Shown here: positions 1 through 5,163 of the stretch, piece after piece
Layout: each line of letters opens with the position of its first letter
Numbering within the stretch: position 1 is the stretch's first letter
Assembly: GCA_903932565.1 (NCBI GenBank)
Contig: CAIZGQ010000387.1
Coordinates: 1-6,565 of the forward strand
From: an uncultured Hyphomicrobiales bacterium
GTDB lineage: Bacteria; Pseudomonadota; Alphaproteobacteria; Rhizobiales; Beijerinckiaceae
Direction: 5' to 3'
DNA length: 6,565 bases
The notes under the pieces: generated by a model
Told to the model about the DNA's origin: nothing
Databases searched by the model: none
What the model saw: the letters and a program-made list of their open reading frames with translations, nothing else
Made by a program: the position numbers and the translations under genes

Positions 1-311
1 GCGCCGCCCGACCACACTGTCCTATAAACATACCGCCCTGCAACCAAGACGCATCAATCCAATTGGCACGTTTCTCGCGGATGTTTATTGTGAATGGTTA
101 AGTCTATGAAATCGTGTCTGAAATATATATTCAATTCATATCGTTTTGATCAAGGCTTTAGGTCGTTTAAAGACCTACAGCACAAGGAAGGCTTCTTTAA
201 AAAGTTCATCTTTGCTAATGGCATCAATAATGTTTGTCACAACAGTTACACTTATACGTTCGAACCTAGTCATGCTGGTATTTTCCAGTCACCAAATTGT
301 TGGGTGCGACT
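1..311. other. AT-rich intergenic stretch, no supported gene
   Basis: No gene is supported here. Small open frames exist (94-354 and 146-334, plus strand), but they overlap each other and the better candidate gene at 312, lack a clear ribosome binding site and resemble nothing I know. G+C by hand count is about 58% in the first 60 bases, then about 30-40% per 60 bases through position 360, far below the rest of the window. A short palindrome lies at 159-177. I looked for sigma-70-like -35/-10 pairs and found AT-rich -10-like hexamers (for example AATAAT at 226-231), but none with an acceptable -35 at 16-18 bp. The first bases could belong to a feature outside the window. Confidence 0.55.
159..177. 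repeat. Short inverted repeat in the orphan gene's upstream region
   Basis: TAGGTC (159-164) and GACCTA (172-177) are perfect inverted arms around GTTTAAA, giving the 19-base dyad TAGGTCGTTTAAAGACCTA. It lies 135 bp upstream of the ATG at 312 in AT-rich DNA. A dyad of this size could be an operator for a dimeric regulator or a small hairpin. No T-run follows directly, so a terminator is unlikely. Its function is inference only. Confidence 0.35.
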
Positions 312-815
312 ATGGGTATTACAGTTCACGTTGAAATTGTGGGTTTGTTTTTAAAAGAACCCGTTTCTGTTGCAAGTAACACGGCAACAATAAAGGATGT
401 TCTCGATCAGCTCGTGATTGATACATCAAACCAGACAGCGAACAACAGCAAGCACTTCCATTATCATGCGCCCCGAAATAAAAGCGGCAAGATCATGATT
501 GACAGCTTTCAGGTCGAGCACCCGACGCCGTTTAAAAGCGACCGGACTGGCACATCGTACCCAAGCGGCGTGTATAAGTTGTCGAACACGACGCATGGTC
601 ATTCATTCAGTGTCTGGCAATATTACGTCCTCGGCAGCGATGGAAAAGATCGTCCGGTGGCAGGCCCACTGTCGTTCGCCGATTTTCGTCTGAATGATGG
701 CGACCACATCATTTGGAGGAGCGTCAACATTCATGCGCCCCAAGTCTACAAACTTCCTGCGGCAACCCCGGCTAAAGATAGCAAGGCGCTGACAGAGGCG
801 ACCGCAGCGATGTGA
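312..815 (+). CDS. Hypothetical protein, possible beta-grasp-like fold
   Basis: I do not recognise this 167-residue protein. The frame is open from about 270 (after a TAG at 267). The first ATG is at 312, with a weak GGGTG just upstream; a TTG at 297 would add five residues. No signal peptide or membrane segment is visible, so it is probably cytoplasmic. Residues 1-35 look like a beta-strand (ITVHVEIVG), a second strand and a helix (TIKDVLDQLV). Residues about 100-140 contain VWQYYVLGSDGKDRP, then FADFRLNDGDHIIWRS. A strand and helix, followed later by W-x-YYV and L-x-DGD-x-I-x-W, recall beta-grasp domains of the DUF4430/SLBB kind; this is fold-level inference, not a family call. The middle (about 38-95) is polar and His/Lys/Asn-rich. 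G+C rises from about 38% at the 5' end to about 58% further on, unlike the tol genes. It converges on tolB and a hairpin follows the stop. Confidence 0.6.
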   Translation: MGITVHVEIVGLFLKEPVSVASNTATIKDVLDQLVIDTSNQTANNSKHFHYHAPRNKSGKIMIDSFQVEHPTPFKSDRTGTSYPSGVYKLSNTTHGHSFSVWQYYVLGSDGKDRPVAGPLSFADFRLNDGDHIIWRSVNIHAPQVYKLPAATPAKDSKALTEATAAM

Positions 816-828
816 TTTGGTTCAAACG

Positions 829-857
829 GCAGTGTCCCGTTGCTAACGGGACACTGC
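829..857. terminator. Perfect 13-bp hairpin between convergent genes, possible terminator
   Basis: GCAGTGTCCCGTT (829-841), the loop GCT (842-844) and AACGGGACACTGC (845-857) form an uninterrupted 13-bp stem starting 13 bp after the TGA of the orphan gene. It also lies 136 bp beyond the tolB stop on the other strand, so it could end transcription from both sides. Neither strand has the T-tract expected of an intrinsic terminator: AAAGG follows on plus and CGTTTG on minus. It may instead act with Rho, as a 3'-end stabiliser, or be a leftover repeat. Confidence 0.5.
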
Positions 858-992
858 AAAGGCCATGGATTTCGGGGGAACCGATGGCACTCAGAATATA
901 GAGCCCTCGATTTTGCCAGCATTTCTCACGTGAACCGCACTGCCAAGCTGCCATTGTCTACGGCCGATAACTCCTAGCGTCCACCACCCCCC

Positions 993-2312
993 TCAGCTCA
1001 GCAGCGGGCTCCAGGCGGGGTCGGAGCCAAAGCTCGGTGTCGGCACGGGGAATTCGCCACGGCCGAAGACATCGCACATGAACAGCTTTGAGCCGCTCTC
1101 GCCGCCCGGATCGCGGAAGAACATCAGGTAAAGCCCGTTCGGCGCCCAGGTCGGGCCCTCGTTGTGAAAGCCTTCGGTCAGCACGCGCTCGCCGGTGCCA
1201 TCGGGCTTCATCACGCCAATGCCAAAAGAGCCTGCGCGCTGGCGGGTAAAAGCAATGTAGTCGCCCTTGGGGGACCACACGGGTGTGGAGTAACGCCCTT
1301 CGCCAAATGACAGGCGCTTTGCGCCACCGCCACTCGCACTCATCACATAGATCTGCTGTGTGCCGCCGCGATCGGATTCAAACACGATCTGGCTGCCATC
1401 GGGCGAATAGGACGGCGACGTGTCGATCGCGGCGCTGTCGGTCAGACGTGTCGTGGCGCGCGAGCGCAGATCCATCACAAACAGGTTCGACGCGCTGCCT
1501 TGCGACAGCGACATTGCGATGCGCTGACCGTCGGGCGCAAAGCGCGGACTGAAGGTCATGCCCGGAAAATTGCCCACAACTTCACGCTGGCCGCTCTCAA
1601 TGTTGAGCAAATAGACTTTTGGATCGCCGCCGCCGAACGCCATGTAGGTCACGTCCTGCGTCGAGGGCGAGAACCGCGGCGTGACCACAAGATCATCACC
1701 GCGCGTCAGATAGCGCACGTTTGCGCCATCCTGATCCATGATGGCGAGACGCTTGGCGCGCCGCTGCGCGGGGCCCGACTCATCGACAAACACCACCCGC
1801 GTGTCAAAGAAACCCTTCTCACCCGTGACGCGTGTGAAAATCGCATCCGAAATGATATGCGCCACGCGGCGTGAATTGTTGGGGTCCGTGACATATTGCT
1901 GACCCGCCACCTGCTGGCCGGTTGTCACATCCCACAAGCGAAACTCTGTCTTGAGGCGACTGTCTGCGCCACGCCCGGTGCGGCCCGTGACGAGAAACTG
2001 CGCGTTGATCATCTTCCAGGATTCGAAATTCGGCGCGGCGTCCGGATTGCTCGCCTTCTCAACAAAGCTGGCGGGATCGAGCGGCTGCAAAAACACCGAC
2101 CGACGAAAGTTGTTGGAGATGATGCCAGACAGGCGTCCACCTTGATCTGCATCGCCGGCAAAATTCGTCACCGCGATGGAGACGGGTTTGAACTGTCCGC
2201 CGGGGCGCACATCAAGATAGGTCGATTGCGCGCGCGCCAGATCGCTCGTGCCAGCAAGAGCCAGCGAAGCGCCGAGCCCAAGGCTGTGGCGGCGGGTCAT
2301 CAACATCGTCAT
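993..2312 (-). CDS. tolB: Tol-Pal system translocation protein TolB
   Basis: TolB is the periplasmic protein that links TolA and Pal in the envelope-spanning Tol-Pal machine. This copy has 439 residues, close to the usual 430-450. Residues 1-28 form an export signal ending in ARA before QS. Residues about 30-165 are the N-terminal alpha/beta domain (FKPVSIAVTNFAGD). Residues about 170-439 are the six-bladed beta-propeller, seen as repeated PD40/TolB motifs: TPRFSPSTQDVTYM, SPRFAPDGQRIAM, SPSYSPDGSQIVFESDRGG, TPVWSPKGDYIAFTR, GPTWAPNGLYLMFFR and DPAWSPLLS. GAGGA seven bases upstream fixes the start at 2312 rather than the ATGs at codons 3 and 5. It is the last gene of tolQRAB, 120 bp after tolA. 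The signal carries TRRHSL, which is Tat-like; TolB is normally Sec-exported. No pal gene follows, which is unusual. Confidence 0.97.
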   Translation of the reverse strand: MTMLMTRRHSLGLGASLALAGTSDLARAQSTYLDVRPGGQFKPVSIAVTNFAGDADQGGRLSGIISNNFRRSVFLQPLDPASFVEKASNPDAAPNFESWKMINAQFLVTGRTGRGADSRLKTEFRLWDVTTGQQVAGQQYVTDPNNSRRVAHIISDAIFTRVTGEKGFFDTRVVFVDESGPAQRRAKRLAIMDQDGANVRYLTRGDDLVVTPRFSPSTQDVTYMAFGGGDPKVYLLNIESGQREVVGNFPGMTFSPRFAPDGQRIAMSLSQGSASNLFVMDLRSRATTRLTDSAAIDTSPSYSPDGSQIVFESDRGGTQQIYVMSASGGGAKRLSFGEGRYSTPVWSPKGDYIAFTRQRAGSFGIGVMKPDGTGERVLTEGFHNEGPTWAPNGLYLMFFRDPGGESGSKLFMCDVFGRGEFPVPTPSFGSDPAWSPLLS

Positions 2313-2432
2313 GGTCTGATCCTCAAGACATCATGTGACAGCGTGGCAGGGCAGACCCTTGGGTCCCATACCAGTGCGACAAAGGTGTAAAAACGCGTTG
2401 GGTGGAGAGGTGAATAGGTGAATTCCATAGGG
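2313..2432 (-). promoter_or_regulatory. tolA-tolB spacer with strong tolB ribosome binding site
   Basis: This 120-base gap is much longer than the 10- and 30-base gaps upstream in the operon. It holds the tolB Shine-Dalgarno GAGGA (plus-strand TCCTC at 2320-2324, seven bases before the ATG) and a small dyad, GACCC-TT-GGGTC (2354-2365). No open frame of interest is present. Its length leaves room for a separate tolB promoter, but I could not identify convincing -35/-10 elements. Confidence 0.5.
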
Positions 2433-3533
2433 TCAACCCTGCAGTTCTGCAGGATCAAACCGAAGAATGCGGCTTTTCCACTGTTGGAAGTAAGGCGCGT
2501 ATTGCGCCGGGATCTTGAGAGGGTCGCAGCGCCGCACAGCCCGCATCGCGCTTTCTGCGAGCGAGCGCAGCGCCGGGTCCGATGGCGGGTTCAACAGGCT
2601 TGGCTGTGCAGCAAGGCCGCCATCGGCTTTAAACTCCACCTTGATTTGCGGAATATAATGCTCGCTCGATAATCCCAGATACGTCCAGCACTGCTTGTAC
2701 TGGTCCAGCATCAGGCCATCGAGCCCCGCCCAGAGCGACGGTGACATGCGCGCAGCCGTGGCATTGGGCGCGCCCAGCGAGGCCGTCTGGCTCAGATCGC
2801 GCGCAGAAGACGCCTTCTGTCCCGGCGGCTCTTTCGACAAAAGCTTCGAGATTTCTGCGCTGTTCATGCGCGGCTTTGAATCGGGCGTCTCTTCCCCGGA
2901 CTTCGGGCGCGAGGGCGGCTTGGGGGGCGTCGGCGTCGGCTTGGCATCAAGCACCTTGGCAATCTGTGCCGCAAGATCCGCTTTCTGTTTGGGATCCACC
3001 GGCTTCACGTCGGGCTTGGGCGGTGTCGGCACATCGGGCTTGGGGCGCGGCTGGGGCTTGGGCGGTTCAACGGCCTCCGCGTCCTGCGGCGGCGTGGGCC
3101 TTGGCTCGGGCAGAGGCGGCGTGGGGACAGGCGGGGTGGGTGTTGGCGGCGGCAAGGCCGCAACACGCTGGGGTGGCGTCGGCACAGGCTTTTCCGCTGG
3201 CGTCTCATCCTGGCCGGGGTCCGGCTCACGCTTCAGCGAGGGTGGTGGCGTGGGGACATCTTTTTGGGCTTCAACCTCCGGGGGGCGGGGTTTTGGCTCG
3301 GGGATATCGGCCTGTTTTGTGGCCTGGACGGCTGGCTTTTGCGCCGCTGGCGCGGTCTTGGTTCCCTTGGTGATCTCGTTGACCTGGTTCTCGGTGATGA
3401 TATCGACCGGGACTGATTCCTGCGCTTCTTCGAACGGTTTTGCCTGCGAAAAGCCAATCAGCGCCGCGGCCAGCAGCGCCACATGCGCCAGACCTGAAAC
3501 GATGACTCCCGGTTCATTCAGCGAGAGCTTCAC
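2433..3533 (-). CDS. tolA: Tol-Pal system protein TolA (proline-rich)
   Basis: TolA is anchored in the inner membrane, spans the periplasm and couples the TolQR motor to TolB/Pal. This copy has 366 residues. There is one N-terminal membrane helix (about 10-28, VIVSGLAHVALLAAALIGF). A long linker (about 77-222) is rich in Pro, Lys and Thr with many PTPP units, instead of the Ala/Lys/Glu helix of E. coli domain II. The C-terminal TolA/TonB-like domain (about 265-362) contains LDQYKQCW, VEFKADGGLAAQPSLL, AVRRCDP and RILRFDP. Cys282 and Cys336 sit where alphaproteobacterial TolA proteins have a conserved pair, possibly a disulfide. The start is a GTG at 3531-3533, ten bases after the tolR stop; no in-frame ATG lies before residue 223 and the membrane helix follows at once. 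No strong Shine-Dalgarno is seen, so translation may be coupled to tolR. The identity is firm from context and the C-terminal domain. Confidence 0.95.
   Translation of the reverse strand: MKLSLNEPGVIVSGLAHVALLAAALIGFSQAKPFEEAQESVPVDIITENQVNEITKGTKTAPAAQKPAVQATKQADIPEPKPRPPEVEAQKDVPTPPPSLKREPDPGQDETPAEKPVPTPPQRVAALPPPTPTPPVPTPPLPEPRPTPPQDAEAVEPPKPQPRPKPDVPTPPKPDVKPVDPKQKADLAAQIAKVLDAKPTPTPPKPPSRPKSGEETPDSKPRMNSAEISKLLSKEPPGQKASSARDLSQTASLGAPNATAARMSPSLWAGLDGLMLDQYKQCWTYLGLSSEHYIPQIKVEFKADGGLAAQPSLLNPPSDPALRSLAESAMRAVRRCDPLKIPAQYAPYFQQWKSRILRFDPAELQG
2438..2453 (-). repeat. Small hairpin at the end of tolA
   Basis: CCTGCAG (2438-2444) and CTGCAGG (2447-2453) are perfect inverted arms around TT, overlapping the last tolA codons, just before the stop codon. 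As RNA it would fold with a four-base loop and a six-bp stem. It could affect the tolA-tolB junction (processing or partial termination) or simply reflect codon choice for the C-terminal AELQG. Confidence 0.3.
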
Positions 3534-3543
3534 GATTCTGCGC

Positions 3544-3993
3544 TCACTTGCGTTCCGGCTCGGTCACCAGAGCGACCTTCTTGAAACCGGATGATGTGAT
3601 CAGCGACATGACTTCCGCCACGCGGCCATAATTGACGGCCTTGGCGCCGCGCACATAAATGCGCTCATCAAAACCAGCCTTTGCCAAAGCCTGCAATTTG
3701 GCAGCGAGATCTTCAAAGGCGACGGGCTCGTCCGCTACAAAAATCTGCCCCTTGTCATCAATCGCCACAGCCAGCGGCTTCTGGTCAATATTCAGCGCGG
3801 CGGCTTTGGTCTGCGGCAGGTCAATCGGCACGCCGGTCGCGAGCAAGGGTGCCGCCACCATGAAAATGATCAGCAGCACCAACATCACGTCGATAAACGG
3901 CGTCATGTTGATTTCAGCCATGGCTCCGTAACGCGGCACACCACGACGACGACGGCCTGACTTTTTGCCTGCAGCTGCGAGTGAAGCACCCAT
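3544..3993 (-). CDS. tolR: Tol-Pal system protein TolR (ExbD family)
   Basis: TolR is the ExbD-type partner of TolQ in the proton-driven inner-membrane motor. This copy has 149 residues (E. coli TolR has 142). A basic cytoplasmic tail (KKSGRRRRG, 10-18) precedes INMTPFIDVMLVLLIIFMV, the single membrane helix (about 31-50). Asp35 matches the essential channel aspartate Asp23 of E. coli TolR. The periplasmic ExbD/TolR domain follows, with PIDLPQT near 56-62 and the usual end (YGRVAEVMSLITSSGFKKVALVTEP). The ATG at 3993 lies 30 bases after the tolQ stop. Upstream is only a modest GAGAAAG-type ribosome site, within a duplicated 9-base sequence. An internal ATG at codon 25 would remove the basic tail that TolR proteins keep, so the longer start is preferred. 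Confidence 0.97.
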   Translation of the reverse strand: MGASLAAAGKKSGRRRRGVPRYGAMAEINMTPFIDVMLVLLIIFMVAAPLLATGVPIDLPQTKAAALNIDQKPLAVAIDDKGQIFVADEPVAFEDLAAKLQALAKAGFDERIYVRGAKAVNYGRVAEVMSLITSSGFKKVALVTEPERK

Positions 3994-3997
3994 GTGA

Positions 3998-4021
3998 CGA
4001 ACTTTCTCTAACCGAACTTTC
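3998..4021 (-). repeat. 9-bp direct repeat in the tolQ-tolR spacer
   Basis: GAAAGTTCG (minus strand) occurs twice, at 3998-4006 and 4013-4021 on the plus coordinates, with a 15-bp period. The copy nearest tolR includes part of its probable GAGAAAG ribosome binding region. It could be a slippage-type duplication that lengthened the spacer, or coincidence. Confidence 0.4.
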
Positions 4022-4023
4022 GC

Positions 4024-4731
4024 TCAGGCCGCGCGGTCACGCTCATGTGCCATATGATCGATCTGGCGCGAGAGGATCGATGAAAACTCATCTGCAAAGG
4101 ATTCCATGCGGGCCTGCGCACGCGCCACCCGACCCTGCAGCATGTTGTAGAAAATCAGCGCGGGAATGGCGGCAAACAGGCCGATGGCTGTTGCAAACAA
4201 CGCTTCTGCAATGCCGGGCGCGACCACGGCGAGCGACGTGTTCTTGGACGCGGCGATGGAGCGGAACGCGCTCATGATGCCCCAGACCGTGCCAAACAAA
4301 CCAACGAACGGACCTGCGGACGCCACCGAGGCGAGCACAAGAAGCTGCGATTCCAGCTGCTCGATTTCGCGCGCAATGGAAACGTCGAGCACTTTCTCGA
4401 TGCGAGCCTGCAGGCCCATGAAGGCTGACGCGGCACCCGATGAAAAGCTGCGTTTCCATTCCCGCATCGCCGCCACAAACAAAGTTGCCATGCCTTGTGT
4501 GGGCTGCTGTGACAACGTCTGGTAAAGATCCTCAAGCGAGGAGCCAGACCAGAAGACGTTCTCGAACTTGTCCATGGCACCCGCAAGACGGCGGAACAGG
4601 ATGATCTTGTTGACGATGATGGCCCAGCACCAGACCGAAGCGCCCAGCAGGCCGATCATGACGATCTTCACGACCAGATGCGCGGACCAGAACATGCCCA
4701 ATAGGGAAACTTCGGTTGCGACTTCATTCAT
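4024..4731 (-). CDS. tolQ: Tol-Pal system protein TolQ (ExbB/MotA family)
   Basis: TolQ is the multi-pass ExbB/MotA-type subunit that surrounds TolR and carries the proton path of the Tol motor in the inner membrane. This copy has 235 residues (E. coli 230). Three membrane segments are visible: about 18-40 (VVKIVMIGLLGASVWCWAIIV), about 131-155 (SVASAGPFVGLFGTVWGIM) and about 173-197 (ALFATAIGLFAAIPALIFY). Thr148 in GLFGTVWGIM and Thr181 in ATAIGLFAAIPA line up with the functional E. coli threonines Thr145 and Thr178. The start at 4731 has AAGGA eight bases upstream. It is the first gene of tolQRAB; ybgC, which often precedes tolQ, is absent. The identity is firm. Confidence 0.98.
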   Translation of the reverse strand: MNEVATEVSLLGMFWSAHLVVKIVMIGLLGASVWCWAIIVNKIILFRRLAGAMDKFENVFWSGSSLEDLYQTLSQQPTQGMATLFVAAMREWKRSFSSGAASAFMGLQARIEKVLDVSIAREIEQLESQLLVLASVASAGPFVGLFGTVWGIMSAFRSIAASKNTSLAVVAPGIAEALFATAIGLFAAIPALIFYNMLQGRVARAQARMESFADEFSSILSRQIDHMAHERDRAA

Positions 4732-4739
4732 CGACCAGT

Positions 4740-4744
4740 TCCTT
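4740..4744 (-). promoter_or_regulatory. tolQ ribosome binding site
   Basis: On the minus strand this reads AAGGA, eight bases before the tolQ ATG. It is the strongest Shine-Dalgarno in the operon and supports translation starting at 4731. Confidence 0.75.
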
Positions 4745-4801
4745 TACGACCAGCTTGTGCGTGCAGCAGCGCAGCCATTGGTTTTGCGTGTTTCGCATCT
4801 G

Positions 4802-4854
4802 CGCCGGTTCGAAAACGCGCAACACCTGCGCACCACGTTCTCCGTGAACCGGCG
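4802..4854 (-). promoter_or_regulatory. 53-nt imperfect hairpin in the tolQ leader
   Basis: On the minus strand the outer arms CGCCGGTTC (4846-4854) and GAACCGGCG (4802-4810) pair perfectly over 9 bp. Inside, GAGAACG pairs with CGUUUUC over 7 bp with one G-U wobble, and CGCA pairs with UGCG around a GGUGU loop. Only two bulges, ACG and UGGUG, interrupt the stem, both on the 5' side, giving 20 pairs in 53 nt. The G-U pair would be an A-C mismatch in plus-strand RNA, which slightly favours function on the tolQ side. It ends 70 bases before the tolQ ATG. There is no U-run, so it is not an intrinsic terminator. A leader control element is inference. Confidence 0.45.
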
Positions 4855-4985
4855 GGACCGAACCTTAGCCAACACCCGTACATGTTCAGGCGAACCAAAA
4901 CCGTGACTGTGTCCTGTCGCCTAATTCCGCCATTTGTGGGGCTCGTGCCGATCAATCCGGGCAACGTCGCCACACTCTTTGAGAG

Positions 4986-5017
4986 TTAAGCACCTGTTAG
5001 GGTTAACAGGACGTTAG
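4986..5017. promoter_or_regulatory. Tandem CtrA-like boxes (TTAA-N7-TTAG, twice)
   Basis: TTAA (4986-4989), seven bases, then TTAG (4997-5000) is the first box. TTAA (5003-5006), seven bases, then TTAG (5014-5017) is the second, exactly 17 bp further on. Each matches the alphaproteobacterial CtrA consensus TTAA-N7-TTAA at seven of eight bases. A palindrome, CCTGTTAGGGTTAACAGG (4993-5010), bridges them. The pair lies about 147 bp before the oxygenase ATG and about 255 bp before the tolQ ATG, so it could serve either gene. CtrA is a cell-cycle response regulator; its binding here is inferred only from the motif. Confidence 0.5.
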
Positions 5018-5163
5018 CGAAGCCTGCTTTTGTGACATGCACGCGGATTTGCCAAGGGTTGGAACCCGGCAGATGCGTTGCAAATCGGAGGCCGCTGGGC
5101 CATGGTTTTTCGAGCATTCCAAGGCGTTTTAGCCCCTTGGACGGACGCATTGGACGACATTGC

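Larger units (their letters stand above)
4732..5163. promoter_or_regulatory. Divergent control region between tolQ and the oxygenase gene
   Basis: This 432-base gap contains no gene I accept. Both flanking genes are transcribed away from it, so it should hold both promoters. Visible elements are the tolQ ribosome site (4740-4744), a 53-nt leader hairpin (4802-4854), a small dyad ACTCT-TTG-AGAGT (4974-4986) and tandem CtrA-like boxes (4986-5017). No good sigma-70 consensus pair was found on either strand, as is common for GC-rich alphaproteobacterial promoters. A minus-strand frame (4728-4973) overlaps the tolQ start as ATGA but does not look like a protein. Confidence 0.65.

Noticed and set aside
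94..354. 86-codon plus-strand frame in the AT-rich flank (and the overlapping 146-334 frame)
   Set aside because: There is no clear ribosome site, no recognisable motif and an overlap with the better gene at 312. A small real gene cannot be fully excluded.
2695..3594. 299-codon plus-strand frame, Gly/Ser-rich
   Set aside because: It is the antisense shadow of the proline-rich tolA linker: CCN codons read as GGN. It resembles no family, and tolA is firmly identified on the other strand.
4836..4849. GTTC-N5-GAAC, considered as a LexA site
   Set aside because: The alphaproteobacterial LexA site is a direct repeat GTTC-N7-GTTC. This is an inverted pair and forms part of the leader hairpin.
4728..4973. 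81-codon minus-strand frame whose stop overlaps the tolQ ATG as ATGA, where ybgC is often found
   Set aside because: The sequence is Arg/Gly-rich with no YbgC thioesterase motif or other recognisable feature. It starts at a GTG without a good ribosome site and spans the leader hairpin.
5061..5079. GGAAC followed by CGTT, resembling an EcfG general-stress promoter
   Set aside because: The spacing is only 10 bases; EcfG-type promoters need about 16-18.
5032..5163. 44-residue N-terminal extension of the oxygenase from a GTG at 5032
   Set aside because: The extension is Arg/Gly/Cys-rich and unlike the family, which begins around MTYLDLEAL. The ATG at 5164 has acceptable ribosome-site spacing.
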